From positions 1 through 14,595 of the forward strand of contig BDTL01000175.1 in NCBI GenBank assembly GCA_002898115.1: a stretch of 14,595 bases of DNA, in the 5' to 3' direction. Below the pieces are notes generated by a model. The model made no database searches. It saw nothing but the letters and a program-made list of their open reading frames with translations, and was not told the origin of the DNA. Each line of letters opens with the position of its first letter. The stretch's first letter is position 1. The position numbers and the translations under genes are program-made. Positions 8,090-14,150 of the stretch are shown piece after piece. This DNA is from a bacterium BMS3Bbin02. Its GTDB lineage: Bacteria > Actinomycetota > Acidimicrobiia > Spongiisociales > UBA5794.

Positions 8090-8881
8090 ATGCTCGAAGT
8101 CGCCAACCTAGAAGTCGTGTACAACGACGTAGTTCTCGTCCTGCGTGGTATCTCTATTGAGGTGCCCGAAGGGGAGATCGTGGCACTGCTAGGAGCTAAC
8201 GGTGCTGGCAAGACAACTACGATTCGTGCGATTACCGGCCTGCTTGACGTTCACGAGGGTGACATCACCAAGGGCCGGATCTCGTGGAAGGGTGAGGCGA
8301 TCGAGAAGATGGATCCGGCCGACATTGTTCGTGCCGGTATCACCCAGGTCCTCGAGGGTCGGCGGATCTTTGCGGAGATGACGGTCGATGAGAACCTCAA
8401 GACCGGAGCGTTTACCAGCAAGAGCAAGGTTTCAGAAGCCGCAGCGTATGACCGTGTCATGACGATGTTCCCGATCCTTGCCGACCGCCGTTCGTCGATT
8501 TCCGGATATCTGTCGGGTGGGGAACAGCAGATGTTGGCGATGGCCCGGGCGCTCATGGCCGACCCCGAGTTGCTGATTCTTGACGAGCCCTCGCTGGGAC
8601 TTGCCCCGAAGCTGGTCCAACAGGTCAAGGAAATCATTGTTGAGATCAATAAACAGGGCACCGGGGTTCTCCTGATCGAGCAGAATGCCAACATGGCACT
8701 CTCGATTGCGGGCCATGGTTACATCATGGAGACCGGAAAAGTCGTGATGGATGGCGCCTCCGACAAGCTCCTCCAGGACGAAGACGTCCAGGAGTTCTAT
8801 CTCGGGCTACACGTCTCGGGTGAACGCAAATCTTTCAAAGACATCAAGCATTACAAGCGTAGGAAGCGGTGGTTGTCATGA
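8090..8881 (+). CDS. livF: HAAT-type ABC transporter ATPase LivF
   Basis: This 263-residue ATPase powers import with LivG. It has Walker A GANGAGKTT (35-43), a Q-loop Gln86 in TQVLEGRRIF, signature LSGGE (141-145), and Walker B LLILDEP (161-167). The switch position is Gln198 in IEQNA instead of His, which is usual in LivF. The last 18 residues form a basic tail (KSFKDIKHYKRRKRWLS) beyond the usual core. ATG 8090 is chosen because it begins the canonical first strand (MLEVANLEVVY). An in-frame upstream ATG-less extension would run through the 8026-8055 hairpin and is rejected. AAGGAA at 8074-8079 is the likely ribosome-binding site. The stop overlaps the livG start (ATGA). Confidence 0.93.
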   Translation: MLEVANLEVVYNDVVLVLRGISIEVPEGEIVALLGANGAGKTTTIRAITGLLDVHEGDITKGRISWKGEAIEKMDPADIVRAGITQVLEGRRIFAEMTVDENLKTGAFTSKSKVSEAAAYDRVMTMFPILADRRSSISGYLSGGEQQMLAMARALMADPELLILDEPSLGLAPKLVQQVKEIIVEINKQGTGVLLIEQNANMALSIAGHGYIMETGKVVMDGASDKLLQDEDVQEFYLGLHVSGERKSFKDIKHYKRRKRWLS

Positions 8882-9654
8882 GCGGACCGCTGCTCGAATT
8901 CGAGAATGTCAGCCTCTCCTTCAAAGGTGTCAAGGCACTTTCAGGTGTCAGTTTCGGAGTTCAAGACGGCGAACTGTTCGCCATCATCGGACCCAACGGG
9001 GCAGGCAAGACTTCAGCCTTCAACTGTATGAACGGGGTGTATAAACCCCAGGAGGGCGATATCCGCTGGAAGGGTGAATCGATTCTGGGTCGGCGCCCGG
9101 ACCGGATCGCGGAACTCGGCATTGCGCGAACGTTCCAGAACATTGAGCTGTTTGCGCATATGACAGTGCTTGAGAATCTGCTGCTTGGTCGACATATTCG
9201 TACCGACGTCGGGTGGTTCTCCGGGTCGTTTTGGACCAAGAAGGCCCGACGAGAAGAGCTTGATAACCGCGACAAGGTCGAGGACATCATTGATCTGTTG
9301 GAGATCGAGTCATGGCGTCAATATCCCGTGGCGCTCTTGCCGTACGGTATCCAGAAACGTGTCGAGCTGGGTCGTGCCGTTGCGATGGAACCCGAGCTGC
9401 TGCTACTCGACGAACCGGTCGCCGGCATGAACCTCGAAGAGACCGAGGGCATGGCTCGGTTCATTCTCGACATTCGCGAAGAACTGGGTATCTCGATCAT
9501 CCTGGTCGAACATGACATGGGTCTTGTCATGGATATTGCTGACCGGATCCTGGTGCTCGACTTCGGCACACCGATTGCGATGGGTGTTCCTGCCGATGTG
9601 CAGCGTGACCCGGAGGTCATCAAGGCGTACCTCGGCGAAGACGTGGTCGCCTAA
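8878..9654 (+). CDS. livG: HAAT-type ABC transporter ATPase LivG
   Basis: This 258-residue ATPase pairs with LivF. It has Walker A GPNGAGKT (38-45), Q-loop Gln87 in ARTFQNIELF, Walker B LLLLDEP (174-180) and switch His212 in VEHDM. The signature reads LPYGI (154-158) followed by QKRVELGRA, a variant of LSGGQ that recurs in LivG proteins. The C-terminal segment DPEVIKAYLG is typical of LivG. ATG 8878 overlaps the livF stop as ATGA and lies 11 bases after AGGAAG; GTG 8869 would be too close to that box. It is the last gene of the operon, and a hairpin follows at 9684-9716. Confidence 0.93.
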   Translation: MSGPLLEFENVSLSFKGVKALSGVSFGVQDGELFAIIGPNGAGKTSAFNCMNGVYKPQEGDIRWKGESILGRRPDRIAELGIARTFQNIELFAHMTVLENLLLGRHIRTDVGWFSGSFWTKKARREELDNRDKVEDIIDLLEIESWRQYPVALLPYGIQKRVELGRAVAMEPELLLLDEPVAGMNLEETEGMARFILDIREELGISIILVEHDMGLVMDIADRILVLDFGTPIAMGVPADVQRDPEVIKAYLGEDVVA

Positions 9655-9683
9655 CCGAGCTCTCTCTGGATTGCTTGTCAATA

Positions 9684-9716
9684 CCGAGATGTTGCGCCCT
9701 GGGGAACTAATCTCGG
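9684..9716 (+). terminator. Possible end-of-operon hairpin after livG
   Basis: CCGAGAT (9684-9690) pairs with ATCTCGG (9710-9716). GTT/AAC (9691-9693 with 9705-9707) adds three pairs across a TA bulge. The loop is GC-rich. No U-run follows, so it would be an atypical actinobacterial terminator. It lies 30 bases after the livG stop and ahead of the SH3-domain lipoprotein gene, where a transcription boundary would make sense. Confidence 0.4.
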
Positions 9717-9762
9717 GGGTACTGGCGTCGTATCGGCACACATATTCCGAATCGGGGTTGCA

Positions 9763-10587
9763 ATGATCTATCAAACAAGACTTCTCGCACTCGTGGCTGC
9801 TTTCATTATGGTGGCCGCAGCATGCTCAGGAAGCAGCGGTGAATTCGTTCCCGTGACGTCGGCAACCACCACCTCGGCTGGTGCGACCACGACAACTGCT
9901 CCCTCCGCCACGACAACGTCCGTGCCGGGCACGACAACGACTGCTCCGGCGGCCACGTCGACAACCACGACTACGGTTGCACCCACAACAACGACGACCA
10001 CCACCGTTCTTCCCGGTGAGCCGATGGACTTCGGTCCGTCTGCCGGAGACGTTCTCGCAGTGGTCGGTGTCGAGTCCGATGATGTGCTCAATGTTCGCAG
10101 AGCCCCGGGGATTAACCAGGACATCGTCGCGACCGCACCACCGCTCTCCCACGACCTTATTGCGGTTGGCAACACTCGTTCGTTGCCGAATTCGATCTGG
10201 ATTGAGGTCACCCTCAACGGCACACCCGGTTGGGTGTCGTATGCGTATGTTGGGTACATCGGTGAGATGATGGATCAGACCTCCTATGTCACGGTACGCA
10301 ATGGATCGACTCCGTCAGGGGGCTCCATCGATGACGTCGTCGATGCAGTTGTTGCGATATACGAGTCGGACCAGCCCAACGCTCGGATTACCCGACCCGC
10401 CCTGCCGATTGTCCAGGGCGATCTCATCGAGGTGACGATCGATGTAGTGGGTCTTCTCGATGATTCCATTCTGGGGTTCCGTTTGCACCTGTTCCTGCGC
10501 CTGAACGCAGGTGTGTACACGCTCGTGAGGGTTGAGCAAACCATTCTCTGTCGTCGAGGTGTAACCACGGCCGGGGTGTGCTTGTAA
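9763..10587 (+). CDS. SH3-domain lipoprotein of unknown function
   Basis: This 274-residue exported lipoprotein begins with a signal peptide and a lipobox ending at Cys21 (VAAAC). Residues about 32-84 are a Thr/Ala/Pro spacer with long Thr runs. A bacterial SH3-like domain spans about 97-165: it contains LNVRRAPGINQDIVAT and ends with WIEVTLNGTPGWVSYAYV, the usual SH3b pattern. SH3b domains commonly bind peptidoglycan or peptides at the wall. The C-terminal 100 residues form an unrecognised domain (VTVRNGSTPSGGSIDDVVDAVVAIYES) ending with two Cys (263 and 273) that could form a disulfide. The start has only a weak upstream purine stretch (CGGGG). It converges on the thioesterase gene, with an 18-base gap between the two stops. 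No link to the liv operon is shown apart from position. Confidence 0.8.
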   Translation: MIYQTRLLALVAAFIMVAAACSGSSGEFVPVTSATTTSAGATTTTAPSATTTSVPGTTTTAPAATSTTTTTVAPTTTTTTTVLPGEPMDFGPSAGDVLAVVGVESDDVLNVRRAPGINQDIVATAPPLSHDLIAVGNTRSLPNSIWIEVTLNGTPGWVSYAYVGYIGEMMDQTSYVTVRNGSTPSGGSIDDVVDAVVAIYESDQPNARITRPALPIVQGDLIEVTIDVVGLLDDSILGFRLHLFLRLNAGVYTLVRVEQTILCRRGVTTAGVCL

Positions 10588-10605
10588 CCACAGGCGAGTT
10601 CGGTT

Positions 10606-11004
10606 CTATGGTTCCTGTTTGATGAGGACGGTCCCGGTGAACGCTCCGATGAGTTTGTCACCGGCGGTGACGTCGCTGCGGTAGGTGGCCAGTGAACGGC
10701 CTCGGCGCAGCTCGGTACATCGGGCCGTGATCGTATCGCCCGGGCCAGCCGCTCCCGAGTACACCATGTGGACGTCGATCGCGACGGCCGGCGGTCCCGC
10801 AACGTTGCTCGCGATCGCAAACGCGATGTCGGCGAGGGCGTAACTCACGGCACCGTGCAGGGTGCCGTGGACATTGCAGTGGTCGTGCGTCACGGTGAGC
10901 TCGATGATGATCGAGTCTTCGGTGTCCGAGACGAACCGGGCGCCGAGGTGCTGTGCGTAGGTATCACCGTCGAACAGGGCTCGGGCGCGAGAGGGGGTGT
11001 TCAT
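10606..11004 (-). CDS. paaI: PaaI-family hotdog thioesterase
   Basis: This 132-residue protein has the length and motifs of PaaI-type acyl-CoA thioesterases. NVHGTLHGAVSYALADIAFAIA occupies 44-65 and contains the HG..HG pattern and Asp59. Asn44 and Asp59 keep the 15-residue spacing of the catalytic Asn/Asp pair reported for E. coli PaaI. A HMVYSGAAGPGD loop follows, with later beta strands that complete one hotdog fold. PaaI hydrolyses dead-end hydroxyphenylacetyl-CoA and related esters, freeing CoA. Its presence within 9 kb of paaN and a thiolase fits a phenylacetyl-CoA pathway. The family also includes generalist thioesterases, so the substrate is inferred. The gene stands alone on the - strand. 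No Shine-Dalgarno sequence is well placed; a -10 box six bases upstream of ATG suggests a leaderless message. Confidence 0.85.
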   Translation of the reverse strand: MNTPSRARALFDGDTYAQHLGARFVSDTEDSIIIELTVTHDHCNVHGTLHGAVSYALADIAFAIASNVAGPPAVAIDVHMVYSGAAGPGDTITARCTELRRGRSLATYRSDVTAGDKLIGAFTGTVLIKQEP

Positions 11005-11010
11005 CGGTGC

Positions 11011-11016
11011 ACTGTA
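11011..11016 (-). promoter_or_regulatory. Candidate -10 box for a leaderless thioesterase transcript
   Basis: On the - strand TACAGT is followed by exactly six bases and then ATG, so a transcript starting seven bases after the box would begin at the start codon. A poor -35 match (GGGACA, spacer 19) lies upstream. Lack of a good ribosome-binding site in front of this gene supports the reading. Leaderless mRNAs are common in actinobacteria. Confidence 0.4.
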
Positions 11017-11043
11017 CCAACTCCACCCCCACCATTGTCCCCG

Positions 11044-11089
11044 TTCTTGCGTAGCTGGGGGCCATATATGGCCCCCAGCTACGCAAGAA
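11044..11089. terminator. Perfect 46-base palindrome, possible bidirectional terminator
   Basis: Bases 11044-11089 equal their own reverse complement, centred on CCATATATGG between 11066 and 11067. As RNA this gives about 21 bp of stem with a minimal loop, equally on either strand. It lies between a - strand gene ending at 11155 and a - strand gene starting at 11004. No T-run follows on either side. It may be a strong insulating terminator, a protein-binding dyad, or a mobile repeat unit. Confidence 0.6.
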
Positions 11090-11092
11090 GCC

Positions 11093-11131
11093 AGAGGGAG
11101 GGCGCCCCTGTGGTTGGGGCACCCTCCCTCT
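11093..11131 (-). terminator. Hairpin terminator of the secreted-protein unit
   Basis: A 16-position stem joins 11093-11108 to 11116-11131 over a seven-base loop. On the - strand RNA the single non-Watson-Crick position is a G-U pair. It begins 23 bases after the stop of the secreted protein gene, as read on the - strand. The downstream sequence (GGCTTCTTGCG) is only mildly U-rich. The palindrome at 11044-11089 follows after three bases, making a tandem block. Confidence 0.6.
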
Positions 11132-11154
11132 GCGCTGTGGTGGACCGAGCTGTG

Positions 11155-11937
11155 TTACCCGTCCGTGGTAACGGTATCGGTCACGGCTGTGTCGACGGCA
11201 CCATCGGGTGCGGCGTCGCGCAATGCCTGGATTGCAGCCTTAGCGTTCTCACGGGCGGCCTTGAGCTGAGCGTGTGATGCACGCAACGCCTCCCGGTTCG
11301 CCATGAGCGTTGCGTCGGCGGGGTCCGGCCAGTCGGATGCGTCGAGACCGATCACGTTGCCCGCAACCGGCGCTGCAAGTCGTGCGCCCTCAGCGAGGTT
11401 CGCCTCTGCTTCGTTGAGCAGGCGGGCGGCTTCAGCCACATCCCATCCGGCTTCCTCGGCACGGGCGATCTTCTCACTGATCTTGGCGAGCGCCTCTTCG
11501 AAGTGCGGCACTCCTGCGCCGATCCGGTCACTGATCGCCACCAGATGTGTCTTTGGTGCGATCACCAAATACACCCGGTAGTCGGTGGCGATGAGCGGCA
11601 CGAGCTCACGAAGCTCCTCGAACGTCGTCGCGGCTTCGATGTCCGCGCCTAGAACGGTCAGGCCGCGTGCGGCGTCGACATAGTCTGCAAAGAGCTCGTC
11701 CTTGTGCGCCAACGTCATGGACTCAGATTGCGACACCTTCTCAGTGAGGCGGTCAAGTGTCTTGAGTCGCCGGTCGATTGCCTCGGCTGCGCGCTCCTTG
11801 ATTCGCTCGATTGAGCGGCCGTTGTTAACGACTTCCTCTCGTGGAGTGGTGTCGCGTTCCTGTGCAAGTGCTGCGGCGGGTAGGGCGACTACGACGGCGA
11901 ACGCCGCGATGACCGCAATAAGTCGTTTCTTCTTCAT
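11155..11937 (-). CDS. Secreted alpha-helical protein of unknown function
   Basis: This 260-residue protein has a classical signal peptide: KKKR, a hydrophobic core, then PAAALAQ with cleavage expected after Ala25. No lipobox is present. The mature protein is predicted to be largely helical, with charged heptad-like stretches at 41-70 (SIERIKERAAEAIDRRLKTL) and 145-190 (FEEALAKISEKIARAEEAG). The middle section TTFEELRELVPLIATDYRVYLVIAPKTHL (104-132) looks like a conserved core. The C-terminal part is again helical and ends in a loose Ala/Thr/Asp tail. The ATG overlaps the stop of the lipoprotein gene upstream (ATGA), so the two are coupled and probably act together in the envelope. I do not recognise a named family and infer no activity. 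Two hairpins lie downstream. Confidence 0.8.
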   Translation of the reverse strand: MKKKRLIAVIAAFAVVVALPAAALAQERDTTPREEVVNNGRSIERIKERAAEAIDRRLKTLDRLTEKVSQSESMTLAHKDELFADYVDAARGLTVLGADIEAATTFEELRELVPLIATDYRVYLVIAPKTHLVAISDRIGAGVPHFEEALAKISEKIARAEEAGWDVAEAARLLNEAEANLAEGARLAAPVAGNVIGLDASDWPDPADATLMANREALRASHAQLKAARENAKAAIQALRDAAPDGAVDTAVTDTVTTDG

Positions 11938-12356
11938 GGGATGATGACTCCTTCTTCCTGATTCAGTGAATTGTCCAGATCGTTCAAGATGTCGTCGAGG
12001 TCGCTGAACAGATCGTCCAGATCGCCGAGCACATCGTCCAGATCGTCAAGATCGACGGTGGCCAGCGGCGCTGTCGTCGTGGTGGTGGGCGCCGTTGCGG
12101 CTGCCGGAGCGGTCGTGGTTGTCGTTGTCGACGTCGGTGCCACTTCCGATTCGGAGCCCTCGGTGACCTCCACAGACTGATTCGTGTCAGCTGACTGGGT
12201 TGTCCCAGCCGACTCGTTCGACGTCTGCGATACCTCGTTCGTCGGCGCCTGAGGCGCCCCCGTGGTCGTGGTATCTGCGAGCTCTGTTTGTGATGGCGTG
12301 CAAGCCGCTAACACAACAGCTAGAGCTGCAATTGCAATCGTGCCTCTTCGGTGCAT
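11934..12356 (-). CDS. Small lipoprotein with acidic C-terminal heptad repeats
   Basis: This 140-residue exported lipoprotein has its lipobox at Cys19 (VLAAC). Residues 20-100 are a low-complexity spacer rich in Thr, Ala, Ser, Gln and Pro with Thr runs near 77-82 and 91-95. Residues 105-132 are four exact seven-residue repeats of the form DLDDVLG, DLDDLFS, DLDDILN, DLDNSLN, preceded by another DLD. Such a segment would form a very acidic amphipathic helix able to associate with another helix or bind cations. The stop overlaps the start of the secreted helical protein (ATGA). AAGGAT about eight bases before ATG is the likely ribosome-binding site. No known family is recognised. The design suggests a membrane tether that displays a helix outside the cell, perhaps for its coupled partner. 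Confidence 0.78.
   Translation of the reverse strand: MHRRGTIAIAALAVVLAACTPSQTELADTTTTGAPQAPTNEVSQTSNESAGTTQSADTNQSVEVTEGSESEVAPTSTTTTTTAPAAATAPTTTTTAPLATVDLDDLDDVLGDLDDLFSDLDDILNDLDNSLNQEEGVIIP
11961..12044 (-). repeat. Four tandem 21-base coding repeats
   Basis: The units are 11961-11981, 11982-12002, 12003-12023 and 12024-12044, each coding one acidic heptad. On the + strand three of the four end in the same CCAGATC and the fourth in CGAGGTC. The two units nearest the 5' end of the gene share ATCGTCCAGATC. Drift at synonymous positions points to old duplication kept at protein level. Confidence 0.7.
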
Positions 12357-12388
12357 CGTTTTGATCCTTGTCTCGATACACCAATAGA

Positions 12389-12417
12389 TTCGGACTCACT
12401 TGTTAGGTGAGTCCGAA
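12389..12417 (-). terminator. Hairpin after bioY
   Basis: TTCGGACTCAC (12389-12399) pairs perfectly with GTGAGTCCGAA (12407-12417), an 11-bp stem with a seven-base loop. Read on the - strand it starts 26 bases after the bioY stop and is followed by TCTATTGG, a weak U-tract. It separates bioY from the lipoprotein gene. Two copies of CACAATTC (- strand) lie between the bioY stop and the stem. Confidence 0.65.
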
Positions 12418-12443
12418 GTGAATTGTGAGAATTGTGTGAAGAT

Positions 12444-13031
12444 CTACCTGCGGCTGCGATCCACGAGACGCCACGCGGTCGGCAGGAGACTGCCCGCGAT
12501 CGCCACTTTCACCAGGTCGCCCGCGATAAACGGGTAGGCGCCAAGCTCTGCGGCCCGGTTCCAATCGGCACCGATCACGTTGGCGAGCCACGGCACGCCG
12601 AAGAGGTAGATCGTGACGGAGCCGAGCAGGAACGCGCCCAGCGCCGTGGCGACCGATCGGTCCTGGTTACGCTCGGCGAGGCGGCCGACAAGCCAGGCCG
12701 CCACCACGAAACCGACAAGATATCCGGCGGTCGACCCGGTCGCGACGGTCCATCCACCCTTGGCGTCGGCAAAGAACGGGAGCCCAACGGCACCCATGAC
12801 AACATACAGAGCTTGGCTCGCAGCACCGGCGTTCGCTCCGAGCACGCCACCCGCGAGGAGGACCGCAAGTGTCTGCCCGGTGATCGGTACGGGGGTGAAC
12901 CCGAGGGGGATCACCAGTTGCGCCATGGCCGCGGTGAATAGGGCGAATCCGAACACGAGAGCAGCAGTTATCGCCTTGGAGCGCGGGAACACCACACCAA
13001 GAAGCACATTTGATGGGAGAACTGTCTGCAC
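12444..13031 (-). CDS. bioY: Biotin transporter substrate-binding component BioY
   Basis: This 195-residue membrane protein is the S component of a biotin ECF transporter. It shows the family core PVPITGQTLAVLLAG (47-61), then GASQALYVVMGAVGLPFF-type helices, and TGSTAGYLVGF (98-108). About six membrane segments can be drawn. The start is GTG at 13031, preceded on the - strand by AGGAG with seven bases of spacing; the next in-frame ATG would cut the first helix. No ecfA or ecfT gene is beside it, so it would act alone or share an energising module encoded elsewhere. No clear BioR, BioQ or BirA operator was seen upstream. The family call is firm. Confidence 0.92.
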   Translation of the reverse strand: MQTVLPSNVLLGVVFPRSKAITAALVFGFALFTAAMAQLVIPLGFTPVPITGQTLAVLLAGGVLGANAGAASQALYVVMGAVGLPFFADAKGGWTVATGSTAGYLVGFVVAAWLVGRLAERNQDRSVATALGAFLLGSVTIYLFGVPWLANVIGADWNRAAELGAYPFIAGDLVKVAIAGSLLPTAWRLVDRSRR

Positions 13032-13175
13032 GGAATCGCTCCTTGTTGGTTGTGATGCGCAAGCCTACCCTGCGCCCGTCACGGGTGTGTATGTCGGGTC
13101 GTCAATCGTTACGGATTAGACACGCCGGGACTCCGCTTCGGTTACTCGCGGCGCCACTTGGTAAGGGAAGACGGG
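13032..13175. other. Intergenic region upstream of bioY
   Basis: These 144 bases separate the membrane protein gene from bioY. On the - strand TAGGCT (13062-13067) is a possible -10 box about 30 bases before the GTG, without a convincing -35. A small dyad CCCGTcACGGG lies at 13075-13085. No strong terminator follows the membrane protein gene. Nothing else could be supported. Confidence 0.35.
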
Positions 13176-14000
13176 TCAGCGAACCATAAATGCGGTGTTC
13201 ATGGAGCGGGTGTCGAACGCTCCCGGCGCCGAACCGTCGCGGGCATACCGATACAGCGCGGTTTGGAACACGACCGCAAGAGCGCTGAGGACGACTGCGA
13301 CGAGTGCCAGCCAGACAATGCCGAGCGTGACGAAGATCGCAATGGTGATGCCGCTGCCGGTGAAGATGCCGAGCATGATGAGTGCAATCCCGGGGATCGA
13401 GGCTACGAAACCGAGAATTCCGAAGCCGATCTGGGCGCTGAGGTTCTCGCCCCACGTCTTCTTGAATAGCGACGCAGATTCCGTCAGGGCATCTTTCACG
13501 CTGTATCCCTCAAGGACCAGGAGCGGGAGCACCAGATAGGTGACGACTGTCCACGCCATCCCGATGAACGAGATGACAAGACGGCCGACAAACCCGGCGC
13601 GCTCTTCAAGTGATCGGAGGATGATCGAGACCGTGGCTGACACCAGGGCCCACTGAAAGATCAAGCCAATTGATCCTCGGGCGCCCGCAAGCGCGGACTT
13701 GATCGTCGGATCGCCGCCTTCGAGGCGTTCGTTTGCGGCAAACACAAGTGCTGCATTGAAGAAGATCGTGATGAACGCCAACGAGACGTACAGGATGAAC
13801 AACACGACGTAGGTGGCGATCCCTACTTTATCGGTTTCGGTGCTGATGGCGCCGGATGCGAGGAGGGGAGCGATGAACGTTGCAATAGTGAGCAATGACG
13901 CTACTGCTGATATGACCGGCAAAACGAGCAGTTCCTTGTCGGCCTTGAGAACCGCCCACGAGGTTTTTGCTAACTCAATGGAATTGGATATTCGTGACAT
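13176..14000 (-). CDS. Polytopic membrane protein, DUF6159-like
   Basis: This 274-residue protein has about six hydrophobic segments. It opens with the amphipathic SIELAKTSWAVLKADKELLVLPVIS, a stretch I associate with the DUF6159 family. A loop near 92-105 (NERLEGGDPTIKSALAGAR) and the segment EGYSVKDALTESASLFKKTWGEN (163-185) are the main charged cytosolic candidates. No catalytic motif is visible and the function of the family is unknown. The ATG at 14000 lacks a Shine-Dalgarno sequence and follows a -10 box by six bases, suggesting a leaderless message. It is divergent from the YlbL-like gene. The C-terminus ends with a soluble tail (YRYARDGSAPGAFDTRSM). Confidence 0.82.
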   Translation of the reverse strand: MSRISNSIELAKTSWAVLKADKELLVLPVISAVASLLTIATFIAPLLASGAISTETDKVGIATYVVLFILYVSLAFITIFFNAALVFAANERLEGGDPTIKSALAGARGSIGLIFQWALVSATVSIILRSLEERAGFVGRLVISFIGMAWTVVTYLVLPLLVLEGYSVKDALTESASLFKKTWGENLSAQIGFGILGFVASIPGIALIMLGIFTGSGITIAIFVTLGIVWLALVAVVLSALAVVFQTALYRYARDGSAPGAFDTRSMNTAFMVR

Positions 14001-14006
14001 GCGTTG

Positions 14007-14035
14007 AGTCTACGTGATGAATGTCCAATCTCGAA
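14007..14035 (-). promoter_or_regulatory. Candidate leaderless promoter of the DUF6159-like gene
   Basis: On the - strand a -35-like TTCGAG (14030-14035) and a -10-like TAGACT (14007-14012) are separated by 17 bases. Six bases separate the -10 from the ATG, so the transcript would begin at or next to the start codon. The -35 match is partial. Confidence 0.45.
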
Positions 14036-14055
14036 GGTGCGCTGCGCGCCCGGCG

Positions 14056-14087
14056 CGTACCGCTTATGCGTGCGCCGCTGCGGTACG
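14056..14087. promoter_or_regulatory. Inverted repeat in the divergent region
   Basis: CGTACCGC (14056-14063) and GCGGTACG (14080-14087) are perfect inverted copies 16 bases apart. Two more GTACS-like copies follow (GGTACGG near 14090-14096, CCGTACCC near 14116-14123). Lying between divergent genes, this could be an operator or only local GC-rich structure. A small stem, CCGAG/CTCGG over AAAA, follows near 14122-14135, then TAGCAT (14136-14141) as a possible -10 for the + strand gene. Confidence 0.3.
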
Positions 14088-14150
14088 TTGGTACGGCCTG
14101 GCGCGTCGTTGTAACCCGTACCCGAGAAAACTCGGTAGCATGACGGCCCT

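Noticed and set aside
9860..10010. Dense ACA/ACG repeats resembling a tandem DNA repeat or CRISPR-like tract
   Set aside because: They code for the Thr-rich spacer of the SH3 lipoprotein, with mixed codons and no regular repeat-spacer unit.
10768..11277. 169-codon + strand frame across the thioesterase and the palindrome
   Set aside because: It is antisense to the thioesterase, runs through two terminator-like hairpins and has no recognisable domain.
12432..12941. 169-codon + strand frame antisense to bioY
   Set aside because: Charged low-complexity product opposite a clear BioY; a shadow frame.
13032..13175. Biotin-responsive operator upstream of bioY
   Set aside because: No sequence like known BioR, BioQ or BirA sites was seen, only a short 5-bp dyad.
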